This document shows positions 55,476-64,000 of a DNA stretch of 64,000 nucleotides, in pieces (the first letter of the stretch is position 1; each line of letters starts with the position of its first letter). The position numbers and the translations under genes are program-made. The stretch comes from Owenia fusiformis. Taxonomy: Eukaryota; Annelida; Polychaeta; Sabellida; Oweniidae. The notes under the pieces are model-generated. The model did not search any database and had not been told where the DNA came from. It saw nothing but the letters and a program-made list of their open reading frames with translations. The stretch spans positions 20,447,564-20,511,563 of the forward strand of contig CAIIXF020000007.1 of assembly GCA_903813345.2 (NCBI GenBank). Direction: 5' to 3'.

Positions 55476-55814
55476 TTAAGAAGATAAAAGGTCAACAGGC
55501 TCTTAGATAAAGTCATAATACACCGAAATAGACAAGTGTTATTTAGTTTAAATGATGAATTGGTCCATCGACCTAATCGGAATAGATATTACATAGATGA
55601 TAAATCATTTAATAAATTGGATTAAGCGAAGATGGGCACTGCAACCACGTAGCTGTATCTCTTGTACCCTAACCTCAGAAGAAGTCACTACAATGTAGCA
55701 GCTCCTATTAGGAGATACCATTGTTTGTCGCTGATTATAATTCATGAGCAATATTTATTTCAGTCGATACGCCATCCAATCAATTTGTAGGATATGATGA
55801 CGTAAACACTTGAA
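55476..55814. other. Stretch without recognised feature
   Basis: A short inverted pair GTAGCAGCTCCTATTAGGAG and neighbours near 55695-55720 (CTCCTATTAGGAG) is the only structure seen. Confidence 0.3.
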
Positions 55815-55895
55815 ACATTTGTTTGTAGTGAGTAGCTCCCACAACTCTTTCATATTCTATCGTATTCGGGGATTCCCCATCATATAATGTCCAAT
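55815..55895. repeat. Dispersed repeat fragment shared with 8335-8400
   Basis: GTGAGTAGCTCCCACAACTC followed by TTCATATTCTAT and GGGGATTCCCC parallels GTGAGTAGCTCCCATAAGTC, TTGGTATTGCT and GGGGATTCCC at 8346 onward. It is flanked on both sides by related CCAATCAAATTG phrases (about 55775 and 55890), so the repeat may extend to 55910. Confidence 0.6.
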
Positions 55896-55950
55896 CAAAT
55901 TGCAGGATGTGATCACGTGAACAATCATGAGCACACAGGCCATCTCAGTA

Positions 55951-56190
55951 CCGCGCATGCGCAAAGTAAAATTTGAAATCGTAGAAATGGCGTTAACATC
56001 AGTTCAACATCATCATTTCAAAACTACTATTCGAAAGGTCATCTTTGGGAACCCCCCCCCCCTTGACTTGTTCGGTAAGAGCCGCGCATGCGCCAAGCAA
56101 AATTTGAAATATTGCAAATGGCAGTTATCTCTCTTTATTTCAGTTTAACATCATTGATTCTAAACTATGTCCCTCACTAATTTACATGGT
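55951..56190 (+). promoter_or_regulatory. 131-bp duplication with two NRF1-type GCGCATGCGC sites
   Basis: CCGCGCATGCGCAAAGTAAA then ATTTGAAAT (55951) recurs as CCGCGCATGCGCCAAGCAAA then ATTTGAAAT (56082), followed in both by AAATGGC and TTCAACATCAT or TTTAACATCAT. GCGCATGCGC (55953-55962 and 56084-56093) is the palindromic binding consensus of NRF1, usually found at animal housekeeping promoters. There is no clear transcript start, and it could equally be a repeat element that happens to carry the motif. Confidence 0.45.
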
Positions 56191-57596
56191 AACCCTCTCA
56201 GTTCAGTTACGCCATCCAAACGTAAATATGTACTAGAAAACAAAAACAGCGACCATTCAAAAATCTCATTTCAAGTCCCGACTCCGAATCTCTCCTCGCT
56301 AGCTCATTATAACATTTTTCAGATCCCACAAGTGTGAAAGATGAAAACAATTTTTTTTAAATCTGTATAGTATATTGAATTTGAATAGTAAAGATGTTTA
56401 TGATGGCTTTTTACCATTCAAGCGAGAACATACTTTTTCAAGTCATTCTTGAAATGTTTGCCACCTGGCCTCCTAATGGTAAGTAAACACAGAATAATTT
56501 ATATTCAAGTGGTCGGGTTAAAGTAATTGCTGCACAGTAAGACAGTATGTGTTTTCAAAGCTTTTGTGAACTCAGTCCTATCTATGAATATTTCAAGGCC
56601 GCATTTAAGATACTCGATATAACACTGTAGGTCGAGAAAACCATACATGATAGATAACGAAGTCTAATGTCGATGGGACAAAGACTAGATAATAGCAACA
56701 CCAAGGCGTAGCTAATCTCATCGAACAGCTATGGTTGTCATTCTTGAAAATGGTAGCACATTAGCCAAATTGTCACTAGACCACGCTTAACCATCGACAC
56801 GTTGTCGTATATTGATAATTTGAGCAAAAACTGTGATGTAAATTTTAAAAGATTTATCTGAGGAATATGATGAAGTATTTCATGTTTTATTTCTTGTGTA
56901 TGCTCTTGACAAGACTTTTAACTTTCTAATTACGTCAACAGATTCTCGAGTTTTTTTTATTCCACACACATTATTGACCGATTGGAAAATGTTGGTTATT
57001 TTCATTAATCATTTTCCCCCTAGAGTCTTAGAGTGTCGATTATTTTTATAAGAATATGCTTCTATAAACTAGACAATTAAGACGGATAAAGATTTAATAT
57101 ATTCACGTTTTGGCTATAATTAAAAAATCAGAATTGTACGTTGTAAAATATAATGAAATATTTGTTTTATTATATCATTGCTAGACATTCTCTATGATCA
57201 CTTTGCATTTCAAAGAAATATAAAATATTTGTTTTAACCCGTGAACATTTATTTTAATTCATAAACCCATCAGTTAACATAATTAGGCACACGTATCATT
57301 GGAAAGTACACTTTTCCGGATGGGCAATACGCCGGGTAATACGTCTTTTATAATCCCATAATTGAGGGAGCTGTGAAATACGCTATGGTATTTTTCCATG
57401 TATCACATGGTACTGAATCAGCCAATCAAATCACAAGCTTTCTAGCAATGACATAATAATTCATCATATTCCTCAATCCTCAGATAATTCTTTTGAAATC
57501 TACATCACAGTTTTTGCTTCAAATCGTTATTAATATATGACAACGTTCATCTAAAGTCTACATAGTTGTACCTAAAATACTACGTAAGATTGACAC
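56191..57596. other. Stretch without recognised feature
   Basis: No supported gene or repeat copy. The poly-C run before it (56051-56062) is simple sequence. Confidence 0.3.
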
Positions 57597-57790
57597 TAAA
57601 ATAGCGGCCATTTTGAAACTGGTGGCCATTTTGATAATCGGCTTTCGAGAAGAACTTGTACTCGCATGGGGCACATGCGCATGCATATAAACGATATTGG
57701 GCAAACGGTGAGCTATTGCCCGGACAGACGTACGGACGGACGGACGTACAGAGAAGAGTGGTTCTCCATGTCCATTCGTTCGATGGGTAA
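57597..57790. repeat. R2-like fragment with CGGACGGACGGACG tract
   Basis: Read in reverse this has a CCGTCCGTCCGTACGTCTG-type tract next to AAAATGGCCACC and AAAATGGCCGCT, the same ingredients as the R2 start and units at 8990 and 38200. The inside (CATGCGCATGTGCCCCATGC) is different. It may be a distant R2 relative in reverse orientation. Reverse frames of 72-94 codons here follow the repeat. Confidence 0.4.
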
Positions 57791-60119
57791 CTTTCCATCC
57801 GTCAATCCTAAAATCTGTAACCAATGACAAATGACAATGCAATAATTCGCAGGTCTCGTCTTATTTGCCCAGTCAGTGTCCAGATAAAAGATGCATTTTG
57901 CTTATTTACTAAATCTACTTTTAAATATCATCGAACATTTCCTCTTATTACAGACTCTTGTACCAGCCGGGAATGGTATGTAACACTTATTTCTATTTCG
58001 CAATGTGCTATCGAGTTCTAAATTAACTCATCAATGCTACAGCAGTATTATAAATTCATCAAATTCATCTGAAGAAATGTAATGTAAATGAATTCTCTTC
58101 ATCAAGGCGGCCAATTTATCAATTGACAGAAAGTAGCAAGGTTTGTGTTAATAAGTAAATTTGTTCTGTGGAAGATCACAAATCAAAGTTACATTTATAG
58201 TGATTCAATATTAGCTTAACAAACACAATGACAATGCCATTGATTCTTTGTATATTTGAATTGATGCGTGGTGTAACTCAAAGCAGCAGCGTTCTGTCTT
58301 ATCTCTTGGATGAAGAGCACGTAGGTGTCAGTTGAGGTGGTCCAAAAAGGTGATGAGCAAAAATATTTCCTATTATTTCCTAATATTTCCTTCAAACGTA
58401 TGGTGGCAAATAAAATTTTGTAAAGTTTATGTATTGTTTTTTTCCTTTCATCTCCCAAACGGTTTGTGAAAATGGTTGAGTAGGCTCACTCATATTTTCC
58501 TTATATTTTCCCCAGTTGATTGTAAGAATTCCAGTGCCAATGGGGGACACACAAGTGTTACGTTTTCCATCATTGGCCATCTGAGTCTGGGATGGGATGT
58601 CGTATCAATTTACGATAGATGACCGAAGAAAAATAAAACCATCTTGTTCCAACTATCTTATCACAAATCTTCAGTAGTATTCGTTAGGTGTACATTAATC
58701 CGTTAAAGTGCATGCCTAAGACATGTACAGCATTAATCTCCATTTTCCCAATGTCTTGGTGTTTAAATCGTTCAATATCACTGTCAAAACTATGTGATTA
58801 ATATAAAAATGATAGAATGAAACTATTTTAGAAAAGCAATGCTAAATCACTTTCCTCTCGGTGATATCGAACAAAAGCTGTAATATCAGAAATGAAAACA
58901 AGAATAATGATTCCATACCCAGACAACACCTACCAAGATATCAATCATTGCAGTTAAGGCTCAAGAGAGAAAACCCTAACTAGTCACTTCATAATACACC
59001 CGAGTTGCAATTATTCAAACATGCAATTCTAGTTTTTTTTATGAATAATGGTATGAATCGTATGATATCTGACAGTGTAGACTTGTATAGATTTTGTATA
59101 TGATATTGCACTCACTGTACTACCAGGCAGTAGTGTTAATATTGTGATACGCCTTGTCTGATTCTGCAAGACCTGCTTTTGTAACTTCAAACAAAGTTGT
59201 AAACATTGGGTTTCATCGGTATAATTTGGATTTTATTGCACTTCATCATGCTTTGGAGCTATCCTCGAACGTAGACCATAGTGATTGGGCGTGGGAACTG
59301 ACTATGTATCATTTGCATTGATCTCATTCTGCTTTATAAAAGCGGTTTTATTTATTAAACTTACCTTCGCCTTTACGGTGTATTTATTTTCATTTTTTCA
59401 AATGCCAATCGCAATGACATACTTAACATTATATAACAAGTATTGGATAAAATACGAAACTTTTATCTGAAAATGTCATATTTGCTTTTGATAATTAATT
59501 GCATAGATTGGATTTATGGGCGTAAAGAACAAAAAATCTGCACAGAGGTTAACTAATGGCATGAATGAATAAAGCCACTTTCACTCCCACGGCGAGGTGT
59601 TGATTGGGATATCAATGCAATGGTACACCCAACGTTATTGAATGAAAGATAGAAATTATCCTCAACAAAGATGTGCTTCTGCGTTGTTTATCTGTTAATC
59701 AATTGTGTTCTGCACTTCATGCAATACAATGAAAAATGTTGAACAATTTAGTCTTATTTTCTGCACGTTTGGTTTGGTGCATAACGCTTCATATATTTAG
59801 GTTTCAAAATTACTCTGATTATCTAGTCCTGATTCAAGAACCTGTGGAGGGGGTTCAGGGTCTTGAAGAGGGGATCAGGGTTTTTGACACTTAATGATAG
59901 CCCTTCAAAACAAAACCTGAACAATATATAATCTACTATTTGAAATAGCGCATAAAATGTATGTTGCTGCGTATGTGTGTGTATGTACACATATTAAGAT
60001 GATGGTAGTGATAAGGGTAATTTAAAATTGATGTGTGCCCTTGGGACCCCTCAGTTTTTATTTTGTGAGTCCTTTGGTCAAAATATGGGACATCTCCATT
60101 GTAGAAAAATAAGATTTGC
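57791..60119. other. Stretch without recognised feature
   Basis: No coding, RNA or repeat feature supported over about 2.3 kb. TATTTCCTATTATTTCC-type phrases recur near 58365-58390 as low complexity. Confidence 0.3.
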
Positions 60120-61026
60120 AAACACAAGCCAATATACCAGAATCAAACAATCTAGCTTGAACCATTCGTTGGCCAATATATCAGAATCACCTCAAACAAT
60201 ACTAGCTTGCACCATTCGCTTACACAGGCCAATAAACCAGAATCACCTCAAGCAATACTAGCTTGCACCATTCGCTTACACAGGCCAATATACCAGAATC
60301 ACCTCAAACAATACTAGCTTGCACCATTCGCTTACACAGGCCAATAAACCAGAATCACCTCAAGCAATACTAGCTTGCATCATTCGCTTACACAGGCCAA
60401 TATACCAGAATCATCTCAAGCAATACTAGCTTGCACCATTCGCTTACACAGGCCAATATACCAGAATCACTACAAACAATACTAGCTTGCACCATTCGCT
60501 TACACAGGCCAATAAACCAGAATCACCTCAAACAATACTAGCTTGTACCATTCGCTTACACGGGCCAATATACCAGAATCACATCAAACAATACTAGCTT
60601 GTACCATTCATTTACACAGGCCAGTATACCAGAATTACCACAAACAATACTAGCTTGCACCATTCGCTTACACAGGCCAATAAACCAGAATCACCTCAAG
60701 CAATACCAGCTTGTACCATTCGCTTACACAGGCCAATAAACCAGAATCACCTCAAACAATACTAGCTTGCAATTGCACCATTCGCTTACACAGGCCAATA
60801 AACCAGAATCACCTCAAGCAATACTAGCTTGCACCATTCGCTTACACAGGCCAATATACCAGAATCACCCCAAGAAATACTAGCTTGCAATTGCACCATT
60901 CGCTTACACAGGCCAATAAACCAGAATCACCTCAAGCAATACTAGCTTGCAATTGCACCATTCGCTTACACAGGCCAATAAACCAGAATCACCTCAAGCA
61001 ATACTAGCTTGTACCATTCGTTTACG
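60120..61026 (+). repeat. 57-bp minisatellite, about 15-16 units
   Basis: The unit is ACACAGGCCAATAAACCAGA, ATCACCTCAAGCAATACTAG, CTTGCACCATTCGCTT. Three kinds of unit variation are visible: ATAAACC against ATATACC, CTCAAG against CTCAAA, and an inserted AATTGC giving GCAATTGCACC (near 60770, 60888 and 60950). The first and last units are diverged, as is usual at array edges. No terminal inverted repeats are seen around it. The array is not CRISPR, as there are no unique spacers. Confidence 0.96.
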
Positions 61027-61393
61027 CCTTCAATATCTACGTCATTAAAAATGTATGGATTTAGGAAGGCCATAAAATATGCAAATTAAATCTGGAGTAA
61101 ACAAAAGACCAACGATTTTTATAGCACGCTGCAAGTATCTCTCCGAGAAATAAAACTTACTTCTAAGTACATAAGACAGCCGTAAAAAGAGTTAAGCAAA
61201 GAGAATTAGCTATCATGTTCAGATAAATGCATCTGACAATATGTTAGAAATATCTTTGTTCTTCAAGCTGTCTTTTTATAAGTTATTACCGTCTGTATCT
61301 CAGTTGTTAATCTTGAATGATAACAGTTATGAAATCTACCTGCGGCTGTCACTTCCAATGCGTTCATGAAATCTATTGGGAATAGCTAGACAA
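61027..61393. other. Stretch without recognised feature
   Basis: No supported feature. Confidence 0.3.
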
Positions 61394-61567
61394 ATGGAGC
61401 CTACCTATGTTATTCAAGAAATGCGTAGATATAGTCGTTCTTTTCTCGTATGGTCATCAAGTGGATGGAAGTTGTTGGGACTTTCTAGTCAACGAAAGAT
61501 CAATACAACGGATGAGCCGGATTATACCATTGGGCGTTTTATCGAAAGACGCATAATTTCCCCTCGG
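61394..61567 (+). CDS. Weak candidate exon, unknown protein
   Basis: From an ATG at 61394 the frame reads MEPTYVIQEMRRYSRSFLVW and continues for 58 residues to a TAA. The last codons read CCTCG then GTAAAA, so a splice donor could also end the exon at 61567. Composition is balanced (charged, few Asn/Ile/Lys runs) and GC is higher than its flanks. There is no recognised motif, and the start context is mediocre (C at -3). It could be chance. Confidence 0.18.
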
Positions 61568-62719
61568 TAAAACGTCCATCGGTTTAAATTGCGGATCTCA
61601 ACCTTCCTTACTCCGTACTCATCTAGCATTCTTGTCCTTGTGTATGTCCTTATGGCGCCACAAGGGGTTCCGTTTTTCCTTCAGAGAATCATGTCGTGTG
61701 AAAAACCACCAGCTTCGACCACCTGCATCGAGTGCCCCAAAGAACAATGAGAGTCTGTAAGCAATGTTATTAAGTAAACATACGAAATAACAATACCTTT
61801 CATTATTGCTCATCGAAATATGATATAGATTGTCAGACATATTAATTTTGGATCTTATGATTTATGGCCTTGTCTAAGATGACTTAGTGTATTATTGATA
61901 CTGCTTAGATATATAGATAGCGCCTTAGAGAGGCACAACTAAGATATCTGCAGATATTTAAAGGTGCAATGTCTGATAAAAGCACAATCCCCTGATGTTT
62001 TGGCTCTAAAAGATGTTTAAGAAGTTGGTCTATCAACTTACAAACTTTGAAGCTTCGACTATTTCATTACGCGATCAATTTGATGATCGTTCAGAGATAT
62101 TACTTTTCTACGGGCTTATACTTAGGTATGTTAGATAGTGTGTGAACAATCATAATGGGACATCACTGATTGTCTGAGGGAGAAACCGAGGCGACATTCA
62201 CCTTTAAGAATAAAACTCTTTGACTCTAACTTGATTTGGAAATAGAATACTTAAGGTAACTATGGATTGATGTAAGGTCACTCAGATTTTTACGTTCAGT
62301 TAATGCTGACATCATATTTGATTATATACTCCCCGTTTTTACGCTCTGTAGTTGTCAACGTTGTCAATTAGAATCTCTGTGACTAAGGCTGTCCATCTTG
62401 AACGTTATTCCTCATCTAATTAGGGGATGTTCGTGACTGTATTGCCCCGAGACGTAATGATATGCTTTGTTGATAGCAGAAATCTACAGGTTGACATTTA
62501 TTGCTCGACTTAACTTTTCAGTTTTCTTTCTTAGGGCTCTATACACGTTACATATACTTGACATACTTGACTACTTGTGTAGACCAGGTTATATCATCAC
62601 TGATTATAAGGTTGAAATTATATCCTGTGTCTAGAATAGGTTTAAATTGCTCGCTTATAACACTCACTAATAAGCCTACATGTATGTCACGTTTGTGAAA
62701 AGACTGCAATAGACTTTTT

Positions 62720-63046
62720 CTAATTTGAGTACCATATGTGACCACTAGATGGCAGTAGTTCTCTATCTGAATCGAATGGCATAGATGACAAAAAGTCAGA
62801 CTTAAAAAGTCGATGAACTCTACTTTTATTTTGCAAATCTCGAAACATCAGATCTGAATCACATTTTAATCTGATGAAAGGAATCTCCAAAAGGGTATCT
62901 TTAAAATTATTTTCCTGATTCTGAATTTGTTGGTGATTTGACGCAGTTTTTTGGAGGCCTGACTGATCTTGCTCGACGATGTGTTGTACCGAACTTTCTA
63001 GCAACACACATGATACAGACGCAGAGCTAGAGAATCTTGGAAACAA
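62720..63046 (-). CDS. Candidate 3' coding exon on the reverse strand, unknown protein
   Basis: The reverse frame runs about 118 codons from an upstream stop near 63076 to a stop at 62720. It has no good ATG at its start, so it would be an internal or terminal exon. The sequence looks protein-like: a polar, glutamine-rich stretch (NHQQIQNQENNFKDTLLEIP), then a charged segment (DLQNKSRVHRLFKSDFLSSM) and an SSGHIWYSN C-terminus. I do not recognise the family, and no splice acceptor is convincing. It may be a gene fragment or pseudogene. Confidence 0.25.
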   Translation of the reverse strand: MFPRFSSSASVSCVLLESSVQHIVEQDQSGLQKTASNHQQIQNQENNFKDTLLEIPFIRLKCDSDLMFRDLQNKSRVHRLFKSDFLSSMPFDSDRELLPSSGHIWYSN

Positions 63047-63931
63047 AACGATTCTACATTTTCTTACAAGTTACACCGTACAAACTTAGTGTAGATTATA
63101 GTACGTCATCGAAATATGCGTCTTCACGTATTTGAAAGGTTAACATACTTTTTCTGTGTCGATGACCAGCTAGTAAACATGGCAATCCTGGCAATGGCCT
63201 TGTTTATATGTATCATTTTCTTGTCCAGATACGATAATCTGATTAGATATTAGCGGTTCTACGTAAAAGACTTAACACTGGTGTAGCATAGTGCATCTGA
63301 GGTGATGGACGCATATCTTTTGGTATGATGATTGAAAAAAGATATCCGATTGGGATGTAAACGTGGTGATTGTGCTGTCATTGAGTTGTTTTTCATAAGC
63401 TCTCTTCAATTTCCCGTTGTTGGAGTCATACATGCCATTGCCAACACATTTTGCTGGTTTCTGTTAAACCAGTGTATTCCTTTAGCCATGTGGAATATGA
63501 AATACCTTGGTAGATCAAGATGGCGTTGAAGTCCCTATATAAAGTTTGAACCACTTTAGCTTATATTGTAGTCTTAGCCAATGTTATTAAAGTGTGATAT
63601 GTGAAACTTTTTTTTGAATTTCAAAAAGTGGTTTTTGAAGGACTTTTTGTTCGAAAAATTGTAAAATTCAAAAATAACTTTTAGAGGTTATATGTATCTT
63701 TTAATAAGTATTATCTTTTAATTCATACCAATGCATAATATCCATCGTCACATGTTTTTTGCTGAAAAAATTTAGAAAATCGGTTCATAAATAAGAGAGA
63801 AATTAACTCATCAATGCACGAAAATGGTTCAGAGAAAAATGCATTTCATTTAAGTAAACTAATAATGGTACAATAATATCTAAAGCATAATATATCCTTT
63901 CTTTTATGGTTTATTTTTTAAGTTTAGCATA
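63047..63931. other. Stretch without recognised gene; low-complexity A/T near 63600
   Basis: A 65-codon frame at 63332-63529 contains a hydrophobic segment (FPVVGVIHAIANTFCWFLL) but starts at TTG and has no other support. The region 63606-63690 repeats GAATTTCAAAAAGTGGTTTT-like phrases of low complexity. Confidence 0.25.
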
Positions 63932-64000
63932 CGAGGGGTGATCAATAAGTAATGGACGCTTTTTTACACAGATGCTTTTTATAGACCAATCCCTTCGATT
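63932..64000 (+). mobile_element. Mariner-like element terminus, cut by the window end
   Basis: After TA the sequence reads CGAGGGGTGATCAATAAGTA then ATGGACGC. A CGAGGGGTGNTCAATAAGT start with a TA target is characteristic of terminal inverted repeats of a group of mariner-like elements, as I recall. Only 69 bases are visible, so completeness cannot be judged. Confidence 0.45.

Noticed and set aside
57558-57842. 94- and 72-codon reverse frames (SVRPSVRTSVRA)
   Set aside because: They translate a CGGACGGACGGACG simple tract and AAAATGGCC repeat units.
60120-61026. CRISPR-like regular repeats
   Set aside because: Units are contiguous and nearly identical over their full length with no unique spacers; it is a minisatellite in eukaryotic DNA.
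1-64000. Bacterial or viral gene clusters, rRNA genes, telomere repeats
   Set aside because: None seen on either strand; no reverse-transcriptase, integrase or capsid-like motifs were recognised in any frame.

Overview
This window is AT-rich animal nuclear DNA. It has no bacterial features: no operons, no rRNA, no CRISPR array, and no intact open frame above about 120 codons in 64 kb. The density of miniature inverted-repeat elements, minisatellites and nested insertions suggests an intergenic or intronic stretch from a marine invertebrate. My tentative guess is a lophotrochozoan such as a mollusc, based on the general style of the repeats rather than any diagnostic gene.

Most of what can be supported is mobile or repetitive DNA. 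The largest unit is a 5.0-kb element (13311-18330) with near-identical inverted ends of about 545 bp. It encloses a badly broken gene (15461-17510) of a widespread, poorly characterised metazoan protein family with nuclease-like acidic motifs. Two smaller elements have inserted into it. Named here R1 to R8 for convenience, the dispersed families are: R1 (copies at 3395, 14257, 32904, 47034); R2 (8990, 38200); R3, a 73-87 bp element with TACCCT ends and, in four copies, a 9-bp target duplication (10111, 11534, 23217, 30527, 42661, 44211, plus two damaged copies); R5 (24040, 36828, 50262); R6 with GAGAGGTTAAGC ends (23470, 43209); and R8 (1570, 34009). Single elements flanked by TA dinucleotides lie at 4911, 15139, 29873 and 44421.

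Region by region: 0-13 kb is mostly unannotated AT-rich DNA with scattered repeats and one CpG-rich candidate coding exon (12019-12285). 13.3-18.3 kb is the large inverted-repeat element. 18.3-25.7 kb holds an inverted-ended block, a 480-bp fold-back, the R6/R5/tRNA-like nest and a 60-bp minisatellite. 25.7-44 kb is sparse, with palindromic elements at 28.7-30.5 kb, a nested R1 insertion at 33 kb, the R2 array at 38-39 kb and two candidate first exons (26755, 41977). 44.2-45.5 kb is a dense cluster: R3, a TA-flanked element, a long near-perfect fold-back and an 80-nt hairpin. 48.7-53.1 kb is probably another long inverted-ended element with nested repeats. 54.5-61 kb contains two large minisatellites, one of them inside a transposon-like unit. 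The end carries two weak coding candidates and a truncated mariner-like terminus.

No gene could be named with confidence. The candidate exons are on the plus strand at 12019, 26755 and 41977 (plus a weaker one at 61394) and on the minus strand at 62720. They may be parts of separate genes with long introns. The sequence alone does not connect them.
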